From NCBI RefSeq assembly GCF_004087835.1, contig NZ_CP035119.1, positions 2,108,001-2,172,000 on the forward strand: a stretch of DNA of 64,000 bases. The letters run 5' to 3'. The translations under genes were made by a program, and so were the position numbers. Positions 51,602 to 60,542 of this stretch are shown here, in pieces. Numbering within the stretch: position 1 is the first letter of the stretch; each line of letters opens with the position of its first letter. The notes beneath the pieces are model-generated. The model did not search any database. It had not been told where the DNA came from and worked only from the letters and a program-made list of their open reading frames with translations. This stretch comes from Halorussus pelagicus (lineage in GTDB: Archaea > Halobacteriota > Halobacteria > Halobacteriales > Haladaptataceae).

Positions 51602-52720
51602 ATGGGTAGCGTTCGGTCCCGAATCCCGGCGACTGTGCGGGCGCTGTTCGGCCACCTCGCTGAGTCGCGGGACCCGCGGGTCGTGACGATGGTGTTGCTC
51701 CGCAACGAGGTCGAGTCCGAAATCGAGTCGATGACCGAGCGCCTGTTTCTGAGCGTCGAGCGAGACCTCCAGCGGGCGCGCGAGGACGGCGACCTCGACC
51801 CCGCGCCCGGCGCGGAAGACGAGCAGGCCCGATTCGACTACGACACGCGACTGGTCCTGCCCGCACTGTTGACGCTCGGGCGTATCCACGTCGTCGCTGG
51901 CGACGTACCGCTCGCCAGAACCGGCCGCGACGTGGACCGCGAGTTCGTCGCTCGCGGGCGAGAGACGACGCGGAACGTCGTGCGTGCGCTCCTCGACGGC
52001 GACATGCGCGACGCCATCAACGACGACGAGTACGAGGACTTCGAGACGAACCTCCGACCGCGAGAACGCGTGGCCGAACTCGCGCAGGCCAGCCTTCAGG
52101 AGGGCGTCGAGTCGTGGTTCGACAGCGAAGGGACGCCCCCGGAGGTCCGGGCGGCCTACGAGCGCGCGGTCGAACTCTCCGAGCGCCATCAGGACGACGA
52201 CGAGGCGTTCCGCGACCTGCTCGATAGATTCCACGACTCGGCGGCCGGGTCCGACGAGCGCGCGGAAGTCACCGACGCAATCCGCGAAGAGTACAAGTTC
52301 GCCGACAGCGAGGGGGCGGACCTCTTCGAGGCGGCGACGGACTTGCCGTACTTCGCCACGCAGTACGCCCGCGTCGGCGTCCTCTACGAGGACATGCTCA
52401 ACATGTACGAGGCCGACCTTGGCGTGGCGTTGGGCGAGGGGTTCAAGCGCGCAATCGTCCTCATGGTCGTCGGCGCACAGATAGGGCTGGACGACACCGA
52501 CGACTACCCCGAAGACAGGGGCACGCAGCTCACCCCCGTCACCGCCGAGTTGAATCTGGCGGACGACCGAGCGGTCGGGGTCGAACGCCTCCGGCGCATC
52601 GTGAACGCCTACCTCGACCGGGCCGACGACTGCGCCGACGACGGCGACCACCTCACGCGAATCGCCATCGAGTACATCCGCCAGCAGTCGCTCGACCGCA
52701 TCGAACGACTGGGCGCGTAA
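51602..52720 (+). CDS. Conserved helical haloarchaeal protein, function unknown
   Basis: The 372-residue, mostly helical acidic protein has no motif I recognise. Segments such as LLRNEVESEIESMTERLFLS, LVLPALLTLGRIHVVAGD and GEGFKRAIVLMVVGAQIGLDDTDDY suggest a membrane-adjacent or assembly role, but there is no real membrane helix except a weak one near residue 290 (AIVLMVVGAQIG). It is divergent from the GGGP-like gene with a 119-nt gap, and a link between the two is plausible because of that promoter sharing. Confidence 0.65.
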   Translation: MGSVRSRIPATVRALFGHLAESRDPRVVTMVLLRNEVESEIESMTERLFLSVERDLQRAREDGDLDPAPGAEDEQARFDYDTRLVLPALLTLGRIHVVAGDVPLARTGRDVDREFVARGRETTRNVVRALLDGDMRDAINDDEYEDFETNLRPRERVAELAQASLQEGVESWFDSEGTPPEVRAAYERAVELSERHQDDDEAFRDLLDRFHDSAAGSDERAEVTDAIREEYKFADSEGADLFEAATDLPYFATQYARVGVLYEDMLNMYEADLGVALGEGFKRAIVLMVVGAQIGLDDTDDYPEDRGTQLTPVTAELNLADDRAVGVERLRRIVNAYLDRADDCADDGDHLTRIAIEYIRQQSLDRIERLGA

Positions 52721-52913
52721 GCCGACCGAGCGCGTGACGGCCGGGCGCGAGACGTGAACTAGATAGTGGCAGGCAGAGCGCTACTCTGCGAGTCGGTGCC
52801 TCGGGAGTAATCAAAAAGAATATAAGCGGAAGAGGATATTTTACTGCCAGACGACGCCGGGACGGGGCTAGCCGCGACCCCGTTCCGGTCGCAACTCTAC
52901 GCGAGGAATCGCC

Positions 52914-53570
52914 ATGTACGGATTGGGAGAGGTCTGTCCGGGGGTCAAGGTCGAACCGGGGACGAACCTCCTGGTGGCCGGGCCACCGATGACGGGCAAA
53001 CGAACTCTCGCTCTGGAGATTCTCGCACACGGAAGCCGTCGCGGGGACGGCACCATCGTCGTCACGACGAAGGACGGCGGCGAAGACGTGCGCGAGGACC
53101 TCCGTGAGTTGCTCGGCCGCGATGAAAGCGGTCCCGTCGGCATCGTGGACTGCGTCTCCAAGCAACAGGGCATGAACCCCTCCCAGAGCGACCACATCGC
53201 CTACGCCTCCTCTCCGAAGGACATGACCGGCATCGGGATTCAGCTTTCGGAGTTTCTACAGGGGTTCTACAAGGAGAAGAACGTCCAGCGAAACCGAATT
53301 TTGCTCCACTCGCTCTCGACGCTGTTGATGTACTCGAACCTCCAGACGGTGTTTCGGTTTCTTCACGTATTCACCGGTCGGGTCCAGAGCGCCGACGCAC
53401 TGGGTGTGTTCGTCATCGACTCGACGGCCCACGACCAGCAGACGATGAGTACGCTCCAGCAGTTGTTCGACGGCCAAATCGAGGTCCGCGAGGGCGAGGA
53501 CAACCACTCGGAACTCCGCGTGAAGGGTATCGGCAATGACACCGACTGGCGGCCGGTTCCCGGCCGCTGA
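52914..53570 (+). CDS. RAD55-family RecA-like ATPase (KaiC/RadA-type)
   Basis: The 218-residue protein has a RecA core: Walker A GPPMTGKRTLA near residue 24, where the usual Ser/Thr after Lys is Arg, and a Walker-B-like LGVFVIDST near 165. HTR-like haloarchaeal proteins of this kind often carry GPPMTGKR. It lacks DNA-binding appendages and may be regulatory. The upstream gap has GAATATAAGC (about 52818-52827), a plausible TATA box. The ATG at 52914 leaves a leader of about 60 nt. Confidence 0.8.
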   Translation: MYGLGEVCPGVKVEPGTNLLVAGPPMTGKRTLALEILAHGSRRGDGTIVVTTKDGGEDVREDLRELLGRDESGPVGIVDCVSKQQGMNPSQSDHIAYASSPKDMTGIGIQLSEFLQGFYKEKNVQRNRILLHSLSTLLMYSNLQTVFRFLHVFTGRVQSADALGVFVIDSTAHDQQTMSTLQQLFDGQIEVREGEDNHSELRVKGIGNDTDWRPVPGR

Positions 53571-53617
53571 CTGTCGCTACCTCAACCCTTTTGGCCGCAG
53601 GCGGCGTCACGTTACCT

Positions 53618-54028
53618 ATGCCCGTAGAGAGCGACGCCGAACTCCGCGAAATCCTCGGGATGACCCGCATCGCGGTCGTCGGGTGTTCCTCGACGCCCGG
53701 CAAGGACGCCCACGAGATTCCGAAGTACCTGCTCGACAGCGGCTACGAGGTGATTCCGGTGAACCCGACCGCCGACGAGATTCTGGGCCGGAAGGCCTAC
53801 GACTCGCTGTCGGCGGTCGAGGAGACCGTCGATATCGTGGACGTGTTCCGGCCGAGCGACGAGGTGTCGGGCATCGTCGATGAGGCGCTGGACCGCGACG
53901 ACGTGGCAGTGGTCTGGACCCAACTCGGCATCGCCGACGAGGAGGCCGCCGCGCGCGCTGAGGAGGCCGGACTGCGCGTCGTGCAGGACAAGTGTCTCAA
54001 GGTCGAACACCAGCGACTGGTGGCCTGA
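53618..54028 (+). CDS. CoA-binding domain protein
   Basis: The 136-residue protein is a Rossmann-type CoA_binding domain: IAVVGCSSTPGKDAHEIPKYLL near the start, VIPVNPTADEILGRKAY, and VDIVDVFRPSDEV. Single-domain proteins of this kind (YccU-like) bind CoA or acyl-CoA; the role is unknown. The ATG at 53618 follows directly after a short gap from the RAD55-like gene; the in-frame start at 53591 is less likely. Confidence 0.88.
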   Translation: MPVESDAELREILGMTRIAVVGCSSTPGKDAHEIPKYLLDSGYEVIPVNPTADEILGRKAYDSLSAVEETVDIVDVFRPSDEVSGIVDEALDRDDVAVVWTQLGIADEEAAARAEEAGLRVVQDKCLKVEHQRLVA

Positions 54029-54134
54029 GCGGTCTCGGTCTCCGACATCCCTGTCGGCCGAGCAGTCGGGTCGCCGCTCGCGGTCCCGAGAACCCTCGGA
54101 GCCGTTTTGTCCGTCGAGCGCGTATCGACCGCCA

Positions 54135-54806
54135 ATGACTGTGACTGCGGACACCGCCACCGTCTTTCTCGACTTGGACGACACCATCTGCGAGCAGCCC
54201 CGCTCAACCGCCGACCGACTCGCCGACGCCTTCGATACCGCGGGCGTTGACCCCTTCTTCGGCGTCCCGGAGTTCCGGCGCTGGCTGGCGCGCGTGACGG
54301 CCGACTCGCTGGTCGAACTCCGCGAGCGGTGTTTCACCGGCATCGCCGACGAGCAGGGTCGGGACCCCGCGGACGCGCTGGCGGTGGCCCGCGCCTACGA
54401 GGACCCTGACCCGACCGCAGTCGAGTTCCTGCCCGGCGCGGAGTCGGCGCTGGACGCTCTCGGCGCGCGCCACGACCTCGCGCTTGTGACCAACGGCGAC
54501 CGGGAGACCCAGCGCGCGAAGTTGGCCGCGCTGGACATCGCCGACCGATTCGCCGCGGCGACGTTCGCGGGGTCGAACGGCGTGGTCAAACCCGACCCCG
54601 ACCCGTTCTACCGGACGCTCTCGGCGCTGGGCATCGAGGCCAGCGAGGCGGTCCACGTCGGCAACTCTCTGCGCTCGGACGTGGCGGGCGCGCAGGCCGC
54701 GGGCGTGGCGGCCGTCTGGTTGGCCCGCGCCGAGGCGGACGGCAACTGCGTGCCGGAGTACCGCATCGACTCGATGCACGACCTGCACGCGCCGCCGTGG
54801 ACGTGA
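54135..54806 (+). CDS. HAD-superfamily hydrolase
   Basis: The 223-residue enzyme has the HAD motifs: VFLDLDDTIC (nucleophile DxD), LALVTNGDRETQ (Thr motif), a Lys in VKPDPDPFYRTL and HVGNSLRSDVAGAQAAG (final Asp). The cap helices between motif I and II class it with subfamily I (phosphoglycolate-phosphatase or haloacid dehalogenase-like). The substrate is unknown. Confidence 0.9.
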   Translation: MTVTADTATVFLDLDDTICEQPRSTADRLADAFDTAGVDPFFGVPEFRRWLARVTADSLVELRERCFTGIADEQGRDPADALAVARAYEDPDPTAVEFLPGAESALDALGARHDLALVTNGDRETQRAKLAALDIADRFAAATFAGSNGVVKPDPDPFYRTLSALGIEASEAVHVGNSLRSDVAGAQAAGVAAVWLARAEADGNCVPEYRIDSMHDLHAPPWT

Positions 54807-55053
54807 ATCCGGAGTAGTTGGCTCACCCTCGGTCGATGTGTAGCGAAGTAGCTACTGCCGACTTTGAGAGGCTATCTCGCTACCGCGAGACGATGGAGAA
54901 CGTCGAGTGGGAGCTAGCTACTACCGACGCCACTCATACCGCAACCGCACAGCATACAGCACCGCGCCCCACGCGCCGGGGCGTTCGTTTCGACGGCCGC
55001 TTTCGCCAGAACGCTACCCCACCGTTTTCTCCCTGCAAGTCCTACGTTCGGCC

Positions 55054-56259
55054 ATGAGCGACGACGAGAGTTCCACCGAAGCGACCGACGACGCCCCGTC
55101 GATTTCGCCCGCGGACCTTCACGACCGACTCCGGCGCGGCGAGCGCGTCTCCCTGCTCGACGTGCGCAACCGCGACGAGTTCGAGGCGTGGCGGATTACG
55201 GGCGAAAGCGTCGATGCCACGCAGGTCACGTACGCCGAGTTCATGGCCGCGAAGGCCCGCGGCGAGGTCGGCGAGTTCGTCGCGGACCTCGACCTCCGAG
55301 AGCCAGTGGTCGCGGTCTGTCCCCGCGGCGAGGTCAGTGCGACCGTCGCCGAACTCCTCCGCGAGGAGGGCATCGACGCCCGGAACCTCGACGCCGGAAT
55401 GGAGGGCTGGGCGCGGGTCTATGCCGGGCGCGAGGTCCCACTCTCCGGAGACGCCACCGACACGGACCTGACCGTCATCCAGTACGACCGCCCGGCGAGC
55501 GGTTGTCTCGCGTATCTGGTCGTCTCTGGCGACGAGGCCGCAGTCGTGGACCCGCTACGGGCGTTCGCCGACCGCTACGTCGCCGACGCGGAGTCGCGCG
55601 GTGCCGACCTCCGGTACGCCATCGACACGCACGTCCACGCCGACCACCTCTCGGGCGTCCGGAAACTGGCGAGCGAGACCGACGCCGAGGCGGTCCTGCC
55701 CGCTGGCGCGGCCGAGCGCGGCCTCGCCTTCGACGCCACCCTGCTCGAAGACGGCGACGAGATTCGGGTCGGCGACGCGACGCTGACCGCGCTCTACGCG
55801 CCCGGCCACACGACCGAACTGACCGCGTTCCAACTCGGCGAAATCCTCCTTTCGGGGGACGCGCTCTTCGCGGACAGTTTCGGCAGGCCGGACCTCGAAC
55901 GCGGCGACGAGGGTGCCCGCGACCTCGCGGGCACCCTCTACGAGACGCTGACCGACCGCCTGCTCGCGCTCCCCGACGAGACGCTGGTCGCGCCCGGCCA
56001 CCGGACGCCCGACTCCGACCCGAATCCCGCCGAAAACGAGACCTTCACGGCGAGACTCGACGCGGTGCGCGACCGACTTCGGATTCCCGACGAGAAAGAA
56101 GCGTTCGCGGATCGGGTTCTCGACTCGCTCTCGGCGCGGCCCGCCAACTACGAGGAGATTATCTCCGCGAATCTCGGCCGGGAGTCGCCGGACGACGAGG
56201 CGGCTTTCGAGATGGAACTCGGGCCGAACAACTGCGCGGTGGCCGCCGAGAGCGACTGA
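55054..56259 (+). CDS. Rhodanese fused to a metallo-beta-lactamase (persulfide-dioxygenase-like)
   Basis: The 401-residue protein starts with a rhodanese domain (LLDVRNRDEFEAW to about residue 130; active loop CPRGEVS with Cys near 90) and continues with a metallo-beta-lactamase domain (THVHADHLSG near 190, LYAPGHTTEL near 250, LLSGDALFAD near 270). The order rhodanese then MBL resembles natural fusions that turn glutathione-type persulfide into sulfite and thiosulfate, but haloarchaea lack glutathione, so the thiol is unknown. The preceding 247-nt gap has no clear gene. Confidence 0.82.
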   Translation: MSDDESSTEATDDAPSISPADLHDRLRRGERVSLLDVRNRDEFEAWRITGESVDATQVTYAEFMAAKARGEVGEFVADLDLREPVVAVCPRGEVSATVAELLREEGIDARNLDAGMEGWARVYAGREVPLSGDATDTDLTVIQYDRPASGCLAYLVVSGDEAAVVDPLRAFADRYVADAESRGADLRYAIDTHVHADHLSGVRKLASETDAEAVLPAGAAERGLAFDATLLEDGDEIRVGDATLTALYAPGHTTELTAFQLGEILLSGDALFADSFGRPDLERGDEGARDLAGTLYETLTDRLLALPDETLVAPGHRTPDSDPNPAENETFTARLDAVRDRLRIPDEKEAFADRVLDSLSARPANYEEIISANLGRESPDDEAAFEMELGPNNCAVAAESD

Positions 56260-56352
56260 CTCCCCGCAACTGTGGCCGCCGGTCAGGACGCTCCGCTATC
56301 CGTCGCTCGCCGGAAGCGCAAACCCTTCACCCCCGTACTCCGTGCGTTCGGT

Positions 56353-56946
56353 ATGGAAATCGACCCGGACGAGGAGTCCTCGCTGTACCGGACGCTCGCG
56401 GGCGCGGTCGTCCCCCGACCCATCGCGTGGGTCAGCACGACCGGACCCGAGGGTGTGGACAACCTCGCGCCCTACAGCTTTTTCAACGTCGTTGCGGTGG
56501 ACCCGCCGGTGGTGATGTTCTCGCCCGTGGACGACGGCGGCGCGCCCGGTGGCCTGAAGGACACGCCCCGAAACGTCCGCGAGACCGGCGAGTTCGTCGT
56601 CAACGTCGTCACCGAGTCGGTCGCCGAGGCGATGAACGAGACCAGCGCGACCCTTCCCGCGGGCGAGAGTGAGTTCGACCGCGCCGCGGTCACGCGGGCC
56701 GACTCAACGGTCGTCGCGCCGCCCCGCGTCGCGGAGTCGCCGGTCGCTTTCGAGTGTTCGCGCTACGAGATGGTGGACGTGGGCGACTCCACGATGGTGC
56801 TTGGCGAAGTCGAGTGGGTCCATCTGGACGACGACGTGACGACCGACGGGAAGGTAGACGTGGAGAAGTTGGACGCCGTTGGCCGACTCTCGGGGAGTCT
56901 CTACGCGACGACCGAAGAGCGATTTTCGATGGAGCGCCCGCCCTGA
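56353..56946 (+). CDS. Flavin reductase-like, FMN-binding domain protein
   Basis: The 197-residue protein follows the flavin reductase/FMN-binding split-barrel family: AGAVVPRPIAWVSTTGPEG, NLAPYSFFNVVAVDPPVVMFSP and RNVRETGEFVVNVV. It binds FMN or FAD and may reduce it with NAD(P)H. Partner oxygenases are not adjacent. The ATG at 56353 is preferred over the longer in-frame start at 56272. Confidence 0.88.
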   Translation: MEIDPDEESSLYRTLAGAVVPRPIAWVSTTGPEGVDNLAPYSFFNVVAVDPPVVMFSPVDDGGAPGGLKDTPRNVRETGEFVVNVVTESVAEAMNETSATLPAGESEFDRAAVTRADSTVVAPPRVAESPVAFECSRYEMVDVGDSTMVLGEVEWVHLDDDVTTDGKVDVEKLDAVGRLSGSLYATTEERFSMERPP

Positions 56947-57066
56947 AGGGTCTCCGTCGTTCCGTCGAGTGTCGTGAAACGATGCCCCACAGCCCGACAA
57001 AGGTTTTACCGACGGGGCCAGTTGCTCGGAGTGAACGACCGCGAAGTGACCGCCTGACTCTCAAAC

Positions 57067-57879
57067 ATGGAAGAACGCATTGAACAAACCGACGAACCCG
57101 TAACGCCCGACCGAATCGCCGCCGACCTGCGCGACCTCGGCGTCGAGTCCGGCGAGACCCTGCTGGTCCACTCGTCGCTGTCGTCGCTCGGGTGGGTCAC
57201 GGGCGGCGCGCCCGCCGTCGTGGACGCGCTGATGGCGGTCCTCACGCCCGAGGGAACGCTGGTGATGCCGACTCACTCGTCGCAGTACACCGACCCCGAG
57301 GTCTGGGAGAACCCGCCGGTCCCCGACGACTGGGAGGAGACTATTCGGACCGAGCGCCCGCCCTACCGGCCCGCAGTGACGCCGACGTGGAACGTCGGCG
57401 CGATTCCGGAGTGCTTCCGTACCTATCCCGAGGTCCACCGGAGTCGCCACCCGACCTACTCGTTCGCGGCGTGGGGTGCCGACGCCGAGGAAATCGTCGC
57501 CGACCACTCCTTCGAGAACGGACTCGGCGAAGAATCACCGCTCGCGGAGATTTACGAGCGCGACGGCAGGATTCTCATGCTCGGCACGGAGTTCGACACG
57601 AACACCTCGTTCCACCTCGCGGAGCATCGCGCCGACCGCGAGCAAGAAGTTTCGACCCACGAGACGACCGTCGTCGGCGACGATGGCGACCCAGAGATGA
57701 TTACGCTCGAACATCTCTCCTACGAGGCCGACGACTTCGCCGACGCGGGCGAGGACTTCGAGAACGACCGTCCGGAAGCAGTCACGCGGGGGACGGTCGG
57801 TCCCGCGGACGCGAGACTCGTCTCCCAGCGGGCGGTCGTGGACTACGGCACGGAGTGGTTCGAGAAGAATCGGGAGTAG
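57067..57879 (+). CDS. AAC(3)-family N-acetyltransferase-like protein
   Basis: The 270-residue protein matches the antibiotic N-acetyltransferase AAC(3)/YokD family: LLVHSSLSSLGWVTGGAPAV near residue 33, GTLVMPTHSSQY near 62 and GRILMLGTEFDTNTSFHLAEH near 170. In archaea such proteins need not have anything to do with antibiotics; the true acyl acceptor is unknown. No resistance gene or mobile element is adjacent. Confidence 0.85.
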   Translation: MEERIEQTDEPVTPDRIAADLRDLGVESGETLLVHSSLSSLGWVTGGAPAVVDALMAVLTPEGTLVMPTHSSQYTDPEVWENPPVPDDWEETIRTERPPYRPAVTPTWNVGAIPECFRTYPEVHRSRHPTYSFAAWGADAEEIVADHSFENGLGEESPLAEIYERDGRILMLGTEFDTNTSFHLAEHRADREQEVSTHETTVVGDDGDPEMITLEHLSYEADDFADAGEDFENDRPEAVTRGTVGPADARLVSQRAVVDYGTEWFEKNRE

Positions 57880-58011
57880 CGAGACGAGCGGAAGCGCAGT
57901 CATCGGGATTATCGTAGCAAGTCCGTGGTTCTCACGATAGGGTTCGGCGTAATCGTGCGACAGTACCCTCGTTCCGGTCGGTGAATCTCTGAAGCACTAC
58001 GAGAATCCCTA

Positions 58012-58347
58012 TCAGTCGTCGTCGGCCGCCGCAGCCTCGTTCTCCAGCGTGCCGGTCTCGTCCTCGATGCTCGGCGGGTACTTCCCGCGGTCCAGTTTCA
58101 GGTCGCTCTGCGGGCGGGCCATGCAGGTCAGCGCGTACTCCTCGGCCTCCTCGTCGGTGAGGCCGCGGGCCGCGGGTTGGGTCACGTCGCCCTCGACGAT
58201 TTCGGCCGAGCAGGCCAGACACATCCCGACGCGGCAGGAATACTCCTGCGCGATGCCTTCCTCGATGCATTTGCTCAGGATGGTCTCCTTGTCCGACATC
58301 TCGATGGTCTCGCCCGTGCCGACGAATTCGACGGTGTACTCGGTCAT
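58012..58347 (-). CDS. [2Fe-2S] ferredoxin
   Basis: The 111-residue protein has the plant-type 2Fe-2S pattern: CRVGMCLACSAEI (three Cys spaced C-x4-C-x2-C) and a fourth in YALTCMARP. The fold is short, as in haloarchaeal ferredoxins outside the large Fd of pyruvate oxidation. It carries single electrons. The ATG at 58347 is the only good start. It lies beside the geranylgeranyl reductase in divergent orientation, and the reductase class needs a reduced ferredoxin or similar donor, so a link is plausible but not proven. Confidence 0.93.
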   Translation of the reverse strand: MTEYTVEFVGTGETIEMSDKETILSKCIEEGIAQEYSCRVGMCLACSAEIVEGDVTQPAARGLTDEEAEEYALTCMARPQSDLKLDRGKYPPSIEDETGTLENEAAAADDD

Positions 58348-58488
58348 ACCTCGTGCTACGAAACTCCGTCACTTTACTCTTTATCGCCGGGCCGCGCCCC
58401 GTAGATTACCGAGAGTGTCGGCGTCGAAGCGACAGAACGTCGATTCGCTCATAAAGAGTTTTGCCCTCTCCGTCACGTAGCCGAAGGC

Positions 58489-59859
58489 ATGACTACGCAC
58501 GAGTGCGACATCGTCGTCGTCGGGGCGGGAACGGCGGGTTGCTACGCCGCCGCGACCGCGGCGCGCGAAGGGTACGATGTCGTCATCGTCGAGCGCAAGG
58601 ACGAGGAGGAAGCGGGCCACATCGCCTGCGGCGACGCGCTGAAGGGCGCGGACGACTTCCCCGAGGCCATCCCGAAGTCCCAGTTGGAGTCGTCCTTTAC
58701 CAACACGGACGTGGACCACGGCCGGTTCGAGATTCCCCAAGAGAACACGGTCCTCGAAATTCCGGTGCCCGGCGAGTTGGCGGTCATCGACCGCTGGGAA
58801 TACGGCCGCCGCATCATCGAGGGTGCCGAGCGCGCGGGCGTCGAGTTCCACTACGACACAGTGGTCAAGGACGTGACCCAGCGCGAGGACGGCCGGGTCA
58901 CGGGCGTCCGCGGCAAGCGCAAGGGCGACATCCAGCGCTACGATGCCGACATCGTCGTGGACGCCGCGGGGTCGCTGTCGATTCTTCAGGACAAGGCCAA
59001 CCTCGAAAGTCCCACCTTCGACACGAACGTCACCTACTCGCAGTTCTGCTCGGCCTACCGCGAAATCGTGGAGGTCGAAGAGCCGGTGGCGTGGGACGAC
59101 GCGCTCGTGTTCAAGCCTACCGAGCGCGCGGCGGGCTATCTCTGGTACTTCCCGCGGACCGACACCGAAATCAACGCGGGGCTGGGTTTCCAGATGACCG
59201 AAGAGCCGATGCATCTCGTGGACGACCTGAAACAAGATCTCCGGAATCGCTCGGAGTTCCAGAACGCGACGGTCAAGGACAAACTCGGCGCGGCGCTCCC
59301 GACGCGCCGCCCCTACGACTCGGCGACAGCGCCGGGATTCATGGCGATTGGCGACGCCGCGGGCCACGTCAACCCGACCACGGGCGGCGGCATCGCGGGC
59401 GCGGCCTACGCCGGTAAGTACGCCGCCGAGGCCGCCATCGACGCCATCGAGGACGGCGACGTGGGCGAGGCGAACCTCTGGGAGTACAACCAGCGCGTGA
59501 TGGACCACTTCGGGGCGCGCTACGCCGGACTGGACGTGTACAACATCTTCTCGACCGCGGTGGACGTGGACGACCTGATGGGTCTGCTGGGCGCGCTCCC
59601 GGCGACGAAACTGGCCGAGGCACTCTACTCCGGTAGCGCGAACATCGGGTGGTGGCTCAAGATACAGATGGCGATCAAGTCGTTCGGCCACTGGGACCTC
59701 GTCTATGACCTCTACGAGACGAAGAACCTCGCGGACGACCTCATCGACCACTACGAGAAGTACCCGAGTCGCCCGCAGGGGCTGGAACCGTGGCAGCGCA
59801 AGCGCGACTCGCTGATGGAAGACATCTACGCGACGACCGGCGCGGACCCCAAATACTAG
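58489..59859 (+). CDS. Geranylgeranyl reductase family protein (archaeal lipid saturation)
   Basis: This 456-residue flavoprotein of the GGR family reduces double bonds of geranylgeranyl chains in ether lipids. The FAD-binding GxGxxG motif is VVVGAGTAGCYAAATAA near residue 8. Further segments are VVDAAGSLSIL, YLWYFPRTDTEINAGLGFQ and GDAAGHVNPTTGGGIAGAAYAG. The length and order are those of digeranylgeranylglycerophospholipid reductase. Its stop is immediately followed by a repeat element. Confidence 0.93.
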   Translation: MTTHECDIVVVGAGTAGCYAAATAAREGYDVVIVERKDEEEAGHIACGDALKGADDFPEAIPKSQLESSFTNTDVDHGRFEIPQENTVLEIPVPGELAVIDRWEYGRRIIEGAERAGVEFHYDTVVKDVTQREDGRVTGVRGKRKGDIQRYDADIVVDAAGSLSILQDKANLESPTFDTNVTYSQFCSAYREIVEVEEPVAWDDALVFKPTERAAGYLWYFPRTDTEINAGLGFQMTEEPMHLVDDLKQDLRNRSEFQNATVKDKLGAALPTRRPYDSATAPGFMAIGDAAGHVNPTTGGGIAGAAYAGKYAAEAAIDAIEDGDVGEANLWEYNQRVMDHFGARYAGLDVYNIFSTAVDVDDLMGLLGALPATKLAEALYSGSANIGWWLKIQMAIKSFGHWDLVYDLYETKNLADDLIDHYEKYPSRPQGLEPWQRKRDSLMEDIYATTGADPKY

Positions 59860-59947
59860 AACCTTTTACTGCGGTCGAGCGCGCCGTAGGCGCGCTCTTC
59901 CTTGTGAAACGTTCATGAAAAACACCGGAAGACAAACCGCGTCTTCC
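59860..59947 (+). repeat. Hairpin repeat element, copy A (behind the reductase gene)
   Basis: The element begins at the first base after the reductase stop. It contains CTTTTACTGCG, a perfect 9-bp hairpin (59877-59897, loop GTA), TTCATGAAAAA (59912-59922) and a second hairpin GGAAGAC/GTCTTCC (59927-59947). Copy B has the same order with different, compensated stem sequences. Similarity to copy B extends to 60019-60034. Confidence 0.7.
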
Positions 59948-60148
59948 AAGCCGTCGTTCGCTCCGCTCACGACGACACGGCGGTCGTCCCGCCACTCACT
60001 CCGTTCGCTTTGGTCCTCCCTTGGTCCGCTCGCTTCGCTCGCGGCGAACCGCGCTCACTGCGTTCGCCCGGACGTTGGTGCCTCGCGTGGAGGGTCGAGC
60101 CGTCACGATTTCACCACACCTTTCTCGGTGTCTCACTTCCTGTAGGAT

Positions 60149-60301
60149 ATGACCGACCTCGAAGACGCAGTTTCGGAGTTCCTGAGCGAGACCGACGCCG
60201 TGTATGAGGAGTACGACAAAGGATACATGGACGCCGACGCCGCCCTGAGCCGAATCGAGAAGGAAGTCGAAGAACTCCGAGAACAGGCCCGTTCGGAGTA
60301 G
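60149..60301 (+). CDS. 50-residue acidic coiled-coil protein
   Basis: The short protein (MTDLEDAVSEFLSE at its start) is highly charged and probably helical throughout; the C-terminal SRIEKEVEELREQARS forms a coiled-coil segment. It is flanked by two inverted copies of a repeat element, which gives it the look of a small cassette. I do not recognise a function. The upstream 289-nt gap (59860-60148) holds the repeat and a GC-rich skewed stretch. Confidence 0.6.
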   Translation: MTDLEDAVSEFLSETDAVYEEYDKGYMDADAALSRIEKEVEELREQARSE

Positions 60302-60437
60302 AAGCGAAACACCTCGTTCACAGCGAGCGACTGAAAGGAGCGAGCGCACCAGCAACTTCTGCAGTGCGGTTCACAGAGCAGTTCTACCGCGAGCGAGGAG
60401 CGAAGCGACGAGCGAGCGGACCAAGGAATCCCTCGAA

Positions 60438-60542
60438 GCCCGCGCCGTCGGCGCGGGCTGAGGGGGTGACGCCGCGTTTTTCATGAAAGTTTTACCAGCG
60501 AGAAGATTCGCCGAAGGCGAATCTACGAGCGCAGTAAAAGTT
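60438..60542 (-). repeat. Hairpin repeat element, copy B (behind the PAC2 gene)
   Basis: On the minus strand the element starts directly after the PAC2-protein stop with AACTTTTACTGCG (60530-60542). It holds a 9-bp hairpin (60504-60524, loop TTC on this strand), TTCATGAAAAA (60477-60487) and a second 9-bp hairpin (60438-60458). The order equals copy A. The sequence CCTTGGTCCGCTCGCT of copy A is also repeated, inverted, at 60411-60426. Confidence 0.7.

Noticed and set aside
54818-55057. 79-codon ORF in the gap before the rhodanese-MBL gene.
   Set aside because: Mixed, Arg/Thr-rich translation without motif and overlapping the next gene start.
57067-57879. Antibiotic resistance by the AAC(3)-like protein.
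   Set aside because: Family membership alone does not show resistance; no mobile or resistance context, and archaea are naturally insensitive to most such drugs.
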